NCBI GenBank assembly: GCA_001970955.1
Contig: MPUH01000026.1
Location: 1 to 64,000 of the forward strand
Origin: Stentor coeruleus
Taxonomy: Eukaryota > Ciliophora > Heterotrichea > Heterotrichida > Stentoridae
Direction: 5' to 3'
DNA: 64,000 bases
Of the stretch, positions 50,822 through 61,778 are shown in pieces (positions within the stretch are counted from its first letter, which is position 1; every line of letters begins with the position of its first letter). The translations under genes were made by a program, and so were the position numbers. The notes below the pieces were generated by a model. The model made no database searches. It saw only the letters and a list, made by a program, of their open reading frames with translations, and was not told the DNA's origin.

Positions 50822-52519
50822 ATGTCAAAATCTTTATCAATAAGAGAAGATCTTCAAAGAAAAGTTCGTGAATGTTCTCTAAGTGGTAGTGAAGTCTTAC
50901 GAAGCCTAGACAAAGCTGTGAGTAAGCTTGAAGATTTTGCTCGTATAGTCCAACCTCTACAAGAAGCCGTAATTAAACTTGGTGAAGACTATTCAAACAT
51001 AGACAAAACCCTAGATAAAGTTCGAGATGAAGCTCAAACTATTCGTGAAGGATACTCTCTAATCAAAGATCTCCAAAGTCCATCAGACTCTAGATCTCAT
51101 TTAAAATCTATAGAACGAGCTCAAGTCCTCATATCTTTTTTCCAAAAAAAACCAAATATTCCCGATAGTAGAACTCTTCAAGAAAAACTAGCTTCAGCTT
51201 TATCTTTATCATACCCAATATGCGTAAAACTTATTGAAGAACAAATAATAAAATATAATGAAATGTATGGTGTTAATACAATAGCTCAAGATAATACAGC
51301 TCAGATTGATATGGTAAATATGATTAAAGAGCTTATTGATATATGTAAAACTAAAGCACCTAATTATTGGCAAGTTTATGTTAAACTTAGAAGCTCATTA
51401 TTATTAAAATATGTTAATTCAGTATCAAAACCTGAAGCTAAAGTTTCATCAAATTCTGGACAAGTTATACAATTAGGACAAGATAATACAAGTAAAAATT
51501 TAGTTAATCAAATTAAAAGTTTTGTCCGAGCTTGTGAGGTAGAAAAAGAACTTTTACAATGGGTTTTAGGGACACAAACTGTTCAGGATTGGCTTGGTGA
51601 AGTTACTGAAGGAGCTTTTCAGTTTGTATCTTCACAAACTGAGACTTTTTTATCTAAAAAAGTTCCAATTACTATGCTTTTGGAAGTACTCAATGCTTTT
51701 ACTAGTAGCCTTGGAGAGATTGAAAAATTATTAGGAAAATCAGTTAAATATTATACAACAAGTAAACTTCAGACCACTTTGTTACAAAAATCCCAGTCTT
51801 GGTATAGGGAATATATTCAAGTTATCCAAACTAGTAAAATTGATTTTGGAGATTTTGTTCATGATATGTCAATACAGCTTAGTCAGGAATTGAAAAAACT
51901 TATGCATCATGCTGATGTTTTAGCTATAGCAAAATTAGACCAAAGCATTCTTCATTTAGTTACTAGTCTTATAGACACTTTTAGGATTAAAATCAAAGCT
52001 ATTGCTAGTAAACAACAAGGACTTTGTCATGTTTTTATGATCAATAATTTGAGTTTTTGGATCAATGCTCTGCAGGAGTATGATTTTGTTGGACTTGAAG
52101 ATGTTATGACTAGGGTTGAAAAAGAAATGCTTAGTGAAATTGAGGAATATTCAAAAAATACTTGGAGTAAGTTGCTCCCTGTGTTAAGTGATAATCCTAC
52201 TGTTATTGAGATGAAGAAAAATGGAGTTTTGGCAAGGTGGTCAAGAAAAGCGGTTAAAAACAAATTCAAAAGTTTTAACACAATTTTCCCAGAGGTTTTC
52301 AACTACCATAAAAATTTCTCAATATTCAGCAGAGACATACTTCAATTGTTAAGGAAAAAAAACTACCAACTAATTGTCCCTGCTTATAAGGATTTCTTAA
52401 AAAGATATCTCGCTGTTGATTTTACGACAAATAAAGGAAAATACGTGCTTTTTCCAATTGAAACTCTAGAGCCAAATATCATGAATATGTATTCTCATAG
52501 AACTATTTCAACCAATTAG
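50822..52519 (+). CDS. EXOC7: Exocyst subunit EXO70
   Basis: A 565-residue protein matching EXO70. The helical-rod C-terminal domain (about 235-560) shows the family signature at its end: a KNKFKSFNTIFPEV stretch, then LLRKKNYQLIVPAYKDF, LKRYLAV and GKYVLFPIETLE. EXO70 binds PI(4,5)P2 and Rho GTPases and tethers secretory vesicles to the plasma membrane as part of the octameric exocyst. The N-terminal coiled-coil (about 15-80) fits the usual arrangement. The length is a little below the animal and yeast proteins (about 620-680). The start at 50822 lies in a C-containing, G-poor leader just downstream of the LINE remnant. Single exon; stop is TAG. Confidence 0.9.
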   Translation: MSKSLSIREDLQRKVRECSLSGSEVLRSLDKAVSKLEDFARIVQPLQEAVIKLGEDYSNIDKTLDKVRDEAQTIREGYSLIKDLQSPSDSRSHLKSIERAQVLISFFQKKPNIPDSRTLQEKLASALSLSYPICVKLIEEQIIKYNEMYGVNTIAQDNTAQIDMVNMIKELIDICKTKAPNYWQVYVKLRSSLLLKYVNSVSKPEAKVSSNSGQVIQLGQDNTSKNLVNQIKSFVRACEVEKELLQWVLGTQTVQDWLGEVTEGAFQFVSSQTETFLSKKVPITMLLEVLNAFTSSLGEIEKLLGKSVKYYTTSKLQTTLLQKSQSWYREYIQVIQTSKIDFGDFVHDMSIQLSQELKKLMHHADVLAIAKLDQSILHLVTSLIDTFRIKIKAIASKQQGLCHVFMINNLSFWINALQEYDFVGLEDVMTRVEKEMLSEIEEYSKNTWSKLLPVLSDNPTVIEMKKNGVLARWSRKAVKNKFKSFNTIFPEVFNYHKNFSIFSRDILQLLRKKNYQLIVPAYKDFLKRYLAVDFTTNKGKYVLFPIETLEPNIMNMYSHRTISTN

Positions 52520-52632
52520 TATTAATTGCATAGAAAAAAGTATAAACATAAAATCTTTATATTAAAAACATAAAAAAAGTAAATGTTTTCCCATTCACAC
52601 TCTCTCAAAATTTCGAAGAAATAATTTAGTAA

Positions 52633-53223
52633 ATGGCATATATTTTTGGCCATGAGAAACTGAGAAACGATGAGATTATGAGACGAGTCAGTGCTAAAAA
52701 CAACTTCACCCCTTTAAAACCTCTCCGTAGCTCAAATTTAAACCTCCGTAAAAACAACATCACATATATAAAAAACAAAAAAAATACTCTAAGCCTTTCT
52801 ATTACAAACAGACAACGATTATATTCAGAAAGTCAATCTAAATCTCCTCTTTCACCACAATTTCTTAGCCATTCAGGTCACAAGTCTTATAAAAAAGCAT
52901 TTTCAGATGAGTTTTCTAAATACCATCTACTCAAAGCTACAGTACCAATATTTGAAAACCCGATAAAACCATTATGCCAAGATAAAGAAATAAATAAAGC
53001 TTTACCAGTAATAAATAAAGCTATAGGTTTAAATAATCAAAAAACAAAAGATATTAAGAATGAAAATACTAGAAAAAATTCACAAAGTTTGATTGCTTAT
53101 GTGCCAACTGTAGCATATGTTAATGATAAGGAGGATTTTAATGAGAATCAAGAGTTTTTAGTTGGGAATTTAGTTTCAAGGCCTTTGAAGAGTTTTTTAC
53201 AATCGAATAGAGTGATTTCTTAG
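52633..53223 (+). CDS. Unrecognised basic Ser/Lys-rich protein
   Basis: A 196-residue frame, 113 bp after EXO70 on the same strand. It is basic and low-complexity in its first 100 residues (LRSSNLNLRKNN, SLSITNRQRLYSE) and has no recognised domain, membrane segment or signal peptide. Codon use and flanking composition are like the neighbours, so it is probably real; a structural or cortical low-complexity protein is possible. The next gene begins 72 bp later in the same direction. No 15-nt intron joining the two was found, so I keep them separate. Confidence 0.6.
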   Translation: MAYIFGHEKLRNDEIMRRVSAKNNFTPLKPLRSSNLNLRKNNITYIKNKKNTLSLSITNRQRLYSESQSKSPLSPQFLSHSGHKSYKKAFSDEFSKYHLLKATVPIFENPIKPLCQDKEINKALPVINKAIGLNNQKTKDIKNENTRKNSQSLIAYVPTVAYVNDKEDFNENQEFLVGNLVSRPLKSFLQSNRVIS

Positions 53224-53295
53224 ATTTTATAATGGGAAAAATACTACTTTAATGTTTTATTGAAATTTAAGTTATGATGATTTTTTGTTGTAATT

Positions 53296-53892
53296 ATGCT
53301 GAAATTAAGATTGAATAAGTTTGTTTATCCTGATAGCCCTGTTGTTGGAACTTCTACTAGGAGAAACTGCCCTTGTTGTGAAGAAACTTTTAATTTTGCT
53401 TCTTTGGATATACCTAGTCCCATTGTACAGAAAAGATTTCAAGGGAAAACATCAGTTAATAATACAGAAAACGGGTATAGGGTACTGTATAAAAGCTACT
53501 CATCTGGGAATATTTTAAAAGTTGTAAGGAGGAAGCCAGTAACACCTTTTTCGATTAGTAATGCTTCGAAGATATCTTTAGATGATACGTCAGGACCTTC
53601 ACGTAAACATGCTAAAAAACTTTCAGTCACACGACTTCCAATAACTACTTTTGTCTCACGGAAAAACGTCCAATACCCTACAAAAGAAAAAGAACAAAAC
53701 CTCATCAAAATCGAAGAAAATACACTTTTTTCACGTTCTGAAATCGAAAAACTCTGGAAACTCCAAGACAAAAAAATACGGACAGTTGGTGGACTTAACA
53801 AAGTGCAAAAAGTCCTCCGCCGGGCCAACCTCCCTCCTTTAGCAACTTCAATAAAAGAACTTCGTTTCAGAAAGTTAAACATGACTCTCTAG
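53296..53892 (+). CDS. Unrecognised protein with Cys-pair motif
   Basis: A 198-residue basic protein. It contains a NCPCCEETF Cys cluster near residues 24-28, which could be half of a zinc-binding site although no partner Cys/His pair is obvious. The C-terminal 50 residues form a charged helix (FSRSEIEKLWKLQDKK) followed by VGGLNKVQKVLRRANLPPL. No recognised family. It ends only 36 bp from the stop of the convergent UBTD gene. Another reading is that the gene is a coordinated pair with its upstream neighbour; no shared function is visible. Confidence 0.6.
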   Translation: MLKLRLNKFVYPDSPVVGTSTRRNCPCCEETFNFASLDIPSPIVQKRFQGKTSVNNTENGYRVLYKSYSSGNILKVVRRKPVTPFSISNASKISLDDTSGPSRKHAKKLSVTRLPITTFVSRKNVQYPTKEKEQNLIKIEENTLFSRSEIEKLWKLQDKKIRTVGGLNKVQKVLRRANLPPLATSIKELRFRKLNMTL

Positions 53893-53928
53893 ATTTACAC
53901 TGATAAAAGATTATAATAATAAAAGTGT

Positions 53929-54600
53929 TCAATTTTTAAGAAAAACCTGAACAACTATTCCATCAGTAACAGAATAATGGCCAAATAAATTCTGGTCTTT
54001 AAGTTCTCTACCATTAAAAAACAATCTTAAGTCTTTTTCAACACTCCCATTCTCCTTATATCTTTCTTTAATTTCTCTAACGCATTCATCAGTAGATAAA
54101 CTCATTTTAACATCAGCAAGACCTGCAGCTCTAAACACGACTTCTAAGTTTTTCTTTTCAATATTTTCATTGAGTTTTTGGTATTTACTTCCTACTGCAT
54201 ATTTCAAAGGTGGATTTATGACGAATGGTGGCAAGTCATATCTATGTCCTCTTTCATCATAACAATGCATTAATAGACCATTGTTCATACTAAGTCCAAT
54301 CCCTTTTACTAAAGATTCAGCTTTTTTACATTCAGTTTCTTCGCAAGCTTGTTTAAGAACGCTCCAGACTTTCTGATTCCCATCTACTCGAGTTTCCCAA
54401 AACTCTTTGATTTTACCTTGGATCTCAGTTTCTGTTAAGTCAGTGTGCCAAGCTGGGGTCTTTTTACAACCTTTTCCAGAATGCAAGGATTCTATATGGT
54501 TTTTACCGTATATAAAAAAAGTTAGGTTACCTTGACGAAATATACGATAATTGTCATTGTTTTCATTTGAATGAGTTGTATTTGTGGCACAGGCTCCCAT
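53929..54600 (-). CDS. UBTD-type ubiquitin-domain protein
   Basis: A 223-residue protein of the UBTD1/UBTD2 (DC-UbP) family (animal members about 225-235 residues). The N-terminal domain shows CKKTPAWHTDLTETEIQ, KEFWETRV and the conserved ISLPNG-like LSMNNGLLMHCYDERGHRYDLPP; a ubiquitin-like fold spans about 148-221 (RLFFNGRELKDQNLFGHY). The start MGACATN offers an N-terminal glycine plus cysteine for myristoylation and palmitoylation, as in animal UBTD proteins, implying membrane attachment. The protein lacks a C-terminal GG, so it is not a conjugated modifier; family members bind E2/DUB partners. The ubiquitin-like domain is the clearest evidence; the UBTD assignment rests on the N-terminal domain as well. 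Confidence 0.85.
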   Translation of the reverse strand: MGACATNTTHSNENNDNYRIFRQGNLTFFIYGKNHIESLHSGKGCKKTPAWHTDLTETEIQGKIKEFWETRVDGNQKVWSVLKQACEETECKKAESLVKGIGLSMNNGLLMHCYDERGHRYDLPPFVINPPLKYAVGSKYQKLNENIEKKNLEVVFRAAGLADVKMSLSTDECVREIKERYKENGSVEKDLRLFFNGRELKDQNLFGHYSVTDGIVVQVFLKN

Positions 54601-55110
54601 TTATTAGTTACAAGTTTAAAGTAAGAGGATTAATGTGGATATTAAATAGAAGGATTAAAGGATTGATATATTTGTTTGGGTATATGTGGATAAGAAGAAT
54701 AGAGGGTTTTTAGAAATTTTTAGATTTTTTGGTATGAAGAATTTATTGTAGGAAAGATGAGCTATTGATGAATTGTAAATAGTTTTATTTATGATGGATA
54801 AAAGTTTTGGGGTAGTTGGTGAGTTTGATAAAATTAGGGATTAGAATTTTGATCGATTTTTTTTGCGCTTTGAAAAGTTTTATGATAGAGTTTTAGACTT
54901 AAATAGAATATAATAGTATGTAAAATATACTGAAATATAGAATCGATGCAGGCAGTTTTTAAAGATCAAATTAGATTGTATAATTGTTTATATATTATTA
55001 TATGATTTTATTATGGAATTAAAGAAATCATAATCATTATATTAGTTTTAAACTTAAATACTTCTAACTAAATTAAATAACTTATTAGTTTTAAACTTAA
55101 ATACTTCTAA
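54601..55110. other. Spacer with G-rich 5' flank, no gene seen
   Basis: The 5' flank of the UBTD gene (54601 to about 54860) is G-rich and C-poor on plus, as for other minus genes. Its right end contains the first copy of a 43-bp tandem repeat. No gene or RNA gene seen. Confidence 0.6.
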
Positions 55111-55133
55111 CTAAATTAAATAACTTATTAGTC
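55041..55133. repeat. 43-bp tandem repeat overlapping a gene's 3' end
   Basis: Two exact 43-bp copies (55041-55083 and 55084-55126) plus the first six bases of a third. The second copy contains the stop codon and last five codons of the giant surface gene copy B, so one duplicate of the gene's extreme 3' end lies in the spacer. No N is present, so this may be a genuine tandem duplication, though a misassembly is possible. Confidence 0.75.
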
Positions 55134-58100
55134 CAGTTAAGAGTATAAAAAGACTAGAGTTTGTTTTATTAATCCAAGCAAACTCATAAATTTGCAAGTC
55201 ATTCGCACATTCTGGCAAAACTGGATAATTATTGCAAATAATACTAGAAAACACATAATTCCCATACTTTTCATTAGTAAACCAATATTCAAAAGAAAAA
55301 AGTTCAATGCTATTAACCTCAACACATTTATGAGCAATTGAATAATTTTTACCATCTCTATTCAAACCAATAAGCACTTCAAAAGCTGAATTACTATAAT
55401 TAGACTTAACATTCAATATCCAGCATGCAATACCTTCACCAATCGACCTAAAGCTAAAATTTACATAGTTTATTTTATCATCATTCCATATAGGATTTTC
55501 GAAATAGTATGCATTGTATTTTCCATCAGCAATTTCTTCTGCACTATAAACATCATTTACAGGAACTCCAGAAATAATAAGTGGAAATTTAAGATTTTCT
55601 TGATTAATATTCGCAATATCAATTGGTGAAATACTACTAAGTGGATTTGAAAAAAATGTTACTTCTCCCTCATAGTTATTAAGTTTTCTATATGAACTTT
55701 TTATTGAATAAAATCTTCTTCTATCACATTTGTATACGCTACTCATGATATCCATAGTTTTATTCAAATCAACTTCGTTTATACAATCAAAAGATATTTT
55801 TATCTTAGCATGATAAGGCAAATTTGGAGTTGAAAAGTTATTTGTAGATATTATAGTTGAATTGCTATTGTTGTTATCAATATATGATATAACTATATAT
55901 TCAGTTTCAGCTAATAAGGTATTAAATGTATAAAGGATTTTATTATTATCTGATGCTTTGACAAAATCAATATTAGCGAAATATGTATTTTCAGCATTTA
56001 AATACAAAACCCTACAATATTCATCCCAACTATAACTATCTTTGTTAAGCAATGCTATTTTTTCAGTATATATTTTTTCTTGTTTTTCTAGTGTCATATC
56101 ATTATTATCTTCGTTATTTTTTATCAAAGGTTTAGCAACTTTTTTAATCATTTCCAAGCTTGAAAAAACATCATCAGACTCAAAAAGTTTTGAACTAAGT
56201 AAAGCCCAGTAAACAATCACATCATTAGTCGTAAAGATTTCAACAGAAACTGAATTTTGGCTGATTACCTTTACAAAAACTGAAGAATCAAAAAATATTC
56301 CTGATGAATTAGCAGTAAAAAAACTTTTCAACTCAATGCAAAAAGCTCCAGCATCAACACCTGAAATTTTATATAAAATATTGTATATATTTCCAATAAC
56401 ACAATCCTCACATTTAATATTAAAATAGGCTAAATTTTCTTGAGAATTAAAAATAACAGGGTTTGGGGTAAATAATATAATATTTTCATTGTTTGGATCT
56501 GAATCTAGATAAATTTTTAAGTTACTAAAAGGGGTAACTTCTTCTAATAATAAAGGATATGGAATACTTGTAATATTTGGAAGTACAAAAAGATTTTTTG
56601 GTGTAATTACTTTAAATACTGAATTTAACACTTGAACTTTAGTATAAGGTGGAGTTAAATAGCGTTTTTTTCCTTTTATTAAAGGTACTTCTTTGATGGT
56701 CCATAAAATATAGTAGAAACCTTCAATTGTTTTTGAAGAAGTGCCGATTTTGAAGGTAGTTTGAGGGAAATTAAGGTCTAAATAGTAAGAGTACTCGTTG
56801 AAAATAAGGATTTTTTGTGTAAATGATATTGGAGTAATAGTAAGATTATGCGCATTGAAATTATCTTGGGTTGTGATAGAAATCGGAATTGAATATGTTC
56901 CAGCACAAATTTCTATAGTATTTCCTTTATTAATAATAATAGTTTCATAATCAGTTTCTTGAAATCCAGTAAAAGCTGAATTGATATTATCAAAACTTTT
57001 TCCAATAAAGTTGCGTTGTGTTATTGCTGTCTGATCATTTTCTAATAATAGTATACTAAATTTTCCAGTCCAATAATCATAATACATAAACTCTTCATCA
57101 AATAGTGAAGTTCTTCTAAGTCCAGATTTCGGCATAACGATATCTTTAAAAAACAAAGTAGTCCAATAATTATTTGTGAGTTTTTTACTTTTATTAATAT
57201 TAAATTTCACATAATTCCCTTCAATATCACAACTACTAGGACCAAAAAAATATCTATCATTATAATCCTCTCCATATTGTGCTGAGCAATGCACTATAAA
57301 TTTATTATATAATTCAAGTTCAAAAGGGTATGGAAATTTTACATAAATATAAGAATTCTCTTCAAAATAAGCATCAATCAACACATTCATCACAACATCT
57401 GATTTAAATTCATTCTTTTCAGTATAATTGAAATTTACATAATATATATCAACATTATTATAAGGAATACTAGTAAATTTCAATTGTGTGTTATAATATA
57501 GTCCAACAACATTAATTGTATTATCGTTTATTATATACAAATTCCATGATGCACTATCAGAAGCTGGATTTGTTAAGAATATTATAATATTAATATCTGT
57601 ATAAGCTGGTATAATTTCATTATCATATTTTATACAACAAATAATCCAATGGTCGACCATACAGAAAAATTTAGTTGAAATAAAATCTTTTGTGTTTAAA
57701 AAATAAATGCCTTCTAAGCCTTTAAAAGTAAAAGTATCACCTGGATGAGCATCATATTCTTTTGATGCATCAAAACAATAAATCCATGAAGAATTTGTAT
57801 CAGAATCAAGTGAAAAAGTAAAGTTGTAGAAATTTTTCGCCCCTTTGTTTAAAGTTTCAGTTGTTATACTAAGTTTCATTACTACTACTTTTGGGATATC
57901 ATTTATAATAAAACTTTCACCAGTATCACTATTTGAAATATCAATAATAATATTATCATTATACTTTGCTGTGATATAAAATTTAGAACTTTGATTATTA
58001 TTGCTATTAAGATCAAAAGCCAAATCTTTAACAATATCAATTCTTTCATTAGGAATACCAAAATATGTAACAATTCTTAATTTGCCATCATATATTTCTG

Positions 58101-61100
58101 CAAAATAATCATCAGAGGTCATCCATGTGTTATCACCACAATTTATGTCTGATTGAAAATTCTCCCCGGAAATTATGATTTCGGTACCTGGAGGAAGACT
58201 ATAAGGTGGATAAAAAGATATTCCGAAATAAACTGATACAGATCCTTTAACTGAAGGAAAAGCCCAGACATCTATAATACCAAAAGTATTTAAAGGTAAT
58301 GAAGGCATTATAAATTCAGTTACATCTTCATCATTTGTAAGATCGCCTGAATGAACCCATTCATAAATAATAAAATCTTCGTTTTCTTGCGTACCATAAA
58401 GCACAGTAACATAGCAGAAATTTGAACTTTTTAAATGATTGTTATATTCAAAAATTACAGGTTTAATCACATTAGATAAAACAATAGTAATTGTAGAGTC
58501 TGAAACATCATAATCAAGTTCTCCAGAAGAGCAAAATGACATATACGAACAATAATTTGTTTCTAAAGAATTGGTTCCTATTTTAATAGACCAATTAGCT
58601 TCAGAGTAATCGAAATAATTGTTACAAAAAGATACAGATACTTTAGATCCTGCATATATAATTCCATCAAATGTAAATGAAATACTAACATCTGTAGTTG
58701 GGTTTTCTAGAGTATATCCAACAACTTGAGAAGTGTAAAAGTTTATATTAAGTTTTGGTTTATCGAAGTAAAGCTCATAAGCTTGAATGCTTTCACAATA
58801 TTCGCTTTTAAATTGATTTTCTTTTGAATAAACAAAATAAACTCTTTGTGGACCATCAAAATAATACCAAGGTGCAATGAAATAGACTGTAAAAGATGTG
58901 AAAGGCTCATAAGCGAGATTAATTGAACTTATATACCCTACTTCATAGTTAAACATATAATTTTCAGAACTTAATATTTGAAAACCTACACACGCACCAT
59001 TTAAATTCAAACAATAATTGGAGAATTTTAATCCTTTATCAAATGCTACAACAATAGAATAATCATAATAATTTCCACTTTGGTCATTATCAGCAAAAGT
59101 GGTCACAAAAGTTTTCTCTATATTTGTTTGAGTTTTATATCCATTTGTTGGTAAACCATCATTAGCAATACTATAATCATAAGTATTAGCATCTCCTTCA
59201 CGATAACTACCTTCTGAAATGCATATTTTTTCATAATCTGATATAGCATATATTTTTACGTTGAAATAAAAATCACTGTTATCAAGAGCTTGAAATGGTA
59301 CAATAAAACTTTTAGTATTTTCATCATCAGAAACATTAGGGTCGTATTCTAATGATTTTAATTTTATACTAAAAGTGTGATCTTTTAATGTAACTTCATA
59401 CTCACCTATTGTAGGATATAAGCTTCCGATATCTAATCCACTTCCAAAATTAGAATTCGCATTACTTAAAAATTCGAAATCCACAAGTATTTCATACCTT
59501 TCATCACTGAATGAAAGCCTTGGATTGAAAAATATTTTTAATGGCAGACCAGGGATTCCAGCAAGGCAGAAGTGATATTTATAGTAAGTTCCTTTAGTAT
59601 TAGGTACAAAGTTTATCGGTTTAGAATTGTAGAAAGTACGATAATCGTTTTTTTTATTTACTTTTACTACCAATTCATACATGTCTTTTTCTGTAACTGG
59701 AAAAGATGGTAAATAATTAACCTTATCATTTTTAATGTATATATTCACAAACTCTCCTTGATAATAATCTCGATCTAAAGGGAATGATATAAAATCTACT
59801 CCATAAGTTATTATTTCCAAATAAAATCTTTCATCAAAAGCATAATTATAATAAATCCCTCCATGGTAAGTATAAAAACCATAAAGTCCATAATTAAATG
59901 TGACTTTTTTCAAATCCGGACCTGTACCAATATTAAAAGGGAACATTATCGACACCTCATCACCAACTCCTAAACCAACTGGATCCACAATTGATAAAAC
60001 TATACCATAATTTCCATATTCCCCAGATTCATAAACCCCATAATCATCATCTATTGCCCTATTAAAATATATTAAAGAAATAGGATCTATCTTTTGGCAA
60101 TCATGATTGATCCGAATATAAATATCTGTATATAAATTCGAATAAAGCAACTCATCAATAGTTTTTATTTCCTTTTCTTTATCATCGAAAATTGTATCTG
60201 ATTCTAGTAACAAATGCATTATCATGAAATTCAACAAGGTTATAAATCGTAATATAAGTAGACATAAGTAGTTCTTCACGATTTATATCACAAACAACAC
60301 TAACTGAGCTTATAATTGAGCAAGATAACTGAGCATTAGATATTGAAACTTCACCATATATAAACATCCCTGAATTTAATCTTTGAAAAATATCAGATTG
60401 TTGATTATAAGAATTAATATTCACCCCAAAAAAATCAACATAAATTTGTCCATTTTCAGGAATAGTATGTTCTATTTGGAAAACAAGTTTAGTATAAACA
60501 ATAAGACCATAATGAGCATCACTTTTTCTTATATAATAATTAAAAAAATCCCATGAAGGTGATTTTATAATCCCAGGGTATATTTTTTCATTAGGACCTG
60601 ATCCTTTTACTATTTTTAAACATGTTGGTGTGCCAAATCTATAAATTGAAAGGGCCCAATTGTATCTATAAGCACTTCTTGTATTTATTGGATTTGTAAA
60701 TCCTGATATCGTAAAAGATATACTCATGTATTCTGGTAATGGGTTTTGAAGACCATATATTATTATTTTATTATCATCAATCATGTCAATATAAGTATTT
60801 GAGAATAAAATTGAGTCTTCAAAATATGGGTCCCATGATATTTTTCCATTGTTGTAACCAAATGATGAATCTAAATCTATGATAAAATAATCATATTTTT
60901 CTATCTTTTCATTGCTATTTAGCTCGAAATAAAAATTAAGACTTGAAGGCTCTGTGATGATTAAAGACGATGATGGAGAAAATGATACTGTTAGATCGTT
61001 AGTTGGATATGGTTTTGGGCCAATAATAGCAATTTCACCAAATGCTCCTTTTGCTGCAATTATTTGCCCATTTTCATAACTTCTGATAACAAGGGGAATG

Positions 61101-61426
61101 GGTCCATAAACACCTGTATAAAGTTTGCAAGGCGGAAAATTTAATTCTATATCTTCACCTGCTTTAACATTTTCTCCAATATGATAGCTTAAAGTTTCTC
61201 CAGGATATGGCAAAAAAAGTAAAGCTATAGCTGATTTTGGCAAGTCTATGAAAATTCTACAATGAACTTTTAAATGTATATCAGATCCTTCATGATTTGT
61301 TGAAAGTTCTATGTTGTTTGATACCCAAGCTTCGGGCCAATATATTTCTACTGGACTTAGAATATCATCAAAAAAACCAAGATATTGTCCTAAAGCGCAA
61401 ATTATCCAAATAAAAGTTAAAAGCAT
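55111..61426 (-). CDS. Giant surface protein, copy B, split by a frameshift
   Basis: Two overlapping minus-strand frames, 61426-60182 (414 residues) and 60279-55111 (1,722 residues), together match copy A (24484-30795) along its full length. The first frame starts with a signal peptide (MLLTFIWIICALGQ) and shares SPVEIYWPEAWVSNNIE with copy A. The second ends with a GPI-type tail after NKTNSS. The reading must move by one base (net +1) near 60200-60210, where the copy A alignment passes from one frame to the other. No 15- or 16-nt intron fits. One sequencing error, one recent mutation or a lapse from AGAAT-repeat contraction are all possible; otherwise the 2,100-residue frame is open throughout. 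A surface or secreted role is expected, as for copy A. Confidence 0.8.
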
Positions 61427-61778
61427 TATAAACTAGATATTTTTATAAAGAAAAAGTATGAGATATTTTATAAGTTATATAAAACTGGATAAGAAAGTTT
61501 AGGATAAATAGTGAATTTACACTATGTTTTAGGAATAATATTTAGCAGTGTTTATCTTAAGCCAAATCCTGACTAATTATCTTCAATATTATATGAATAT
61601 TATATAAGATGTCTGAATTCAAACTAGAAAACAATTTGCCTATTTTAGATTAAAAATAAGTGAAGATGATAAAAATATTAGAATTTTGACATAAGATTAT
61701 AAGAAAATCAAGTAAACCTTATTTTTAAACTATTACCTAAACTAAATAGTAAACTAGCCCAAAAAATGATACCTTCCC
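61427..61778. other. Spacer between surface-protein genes B and C
   Basis: About 350 bases, AT-rich. The bases 61737-61778 read in frame with copy C after its stop and encode a hydrophobic tail; the rest shows no gene, repeat or RNA gene. Confidence 0.6.
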
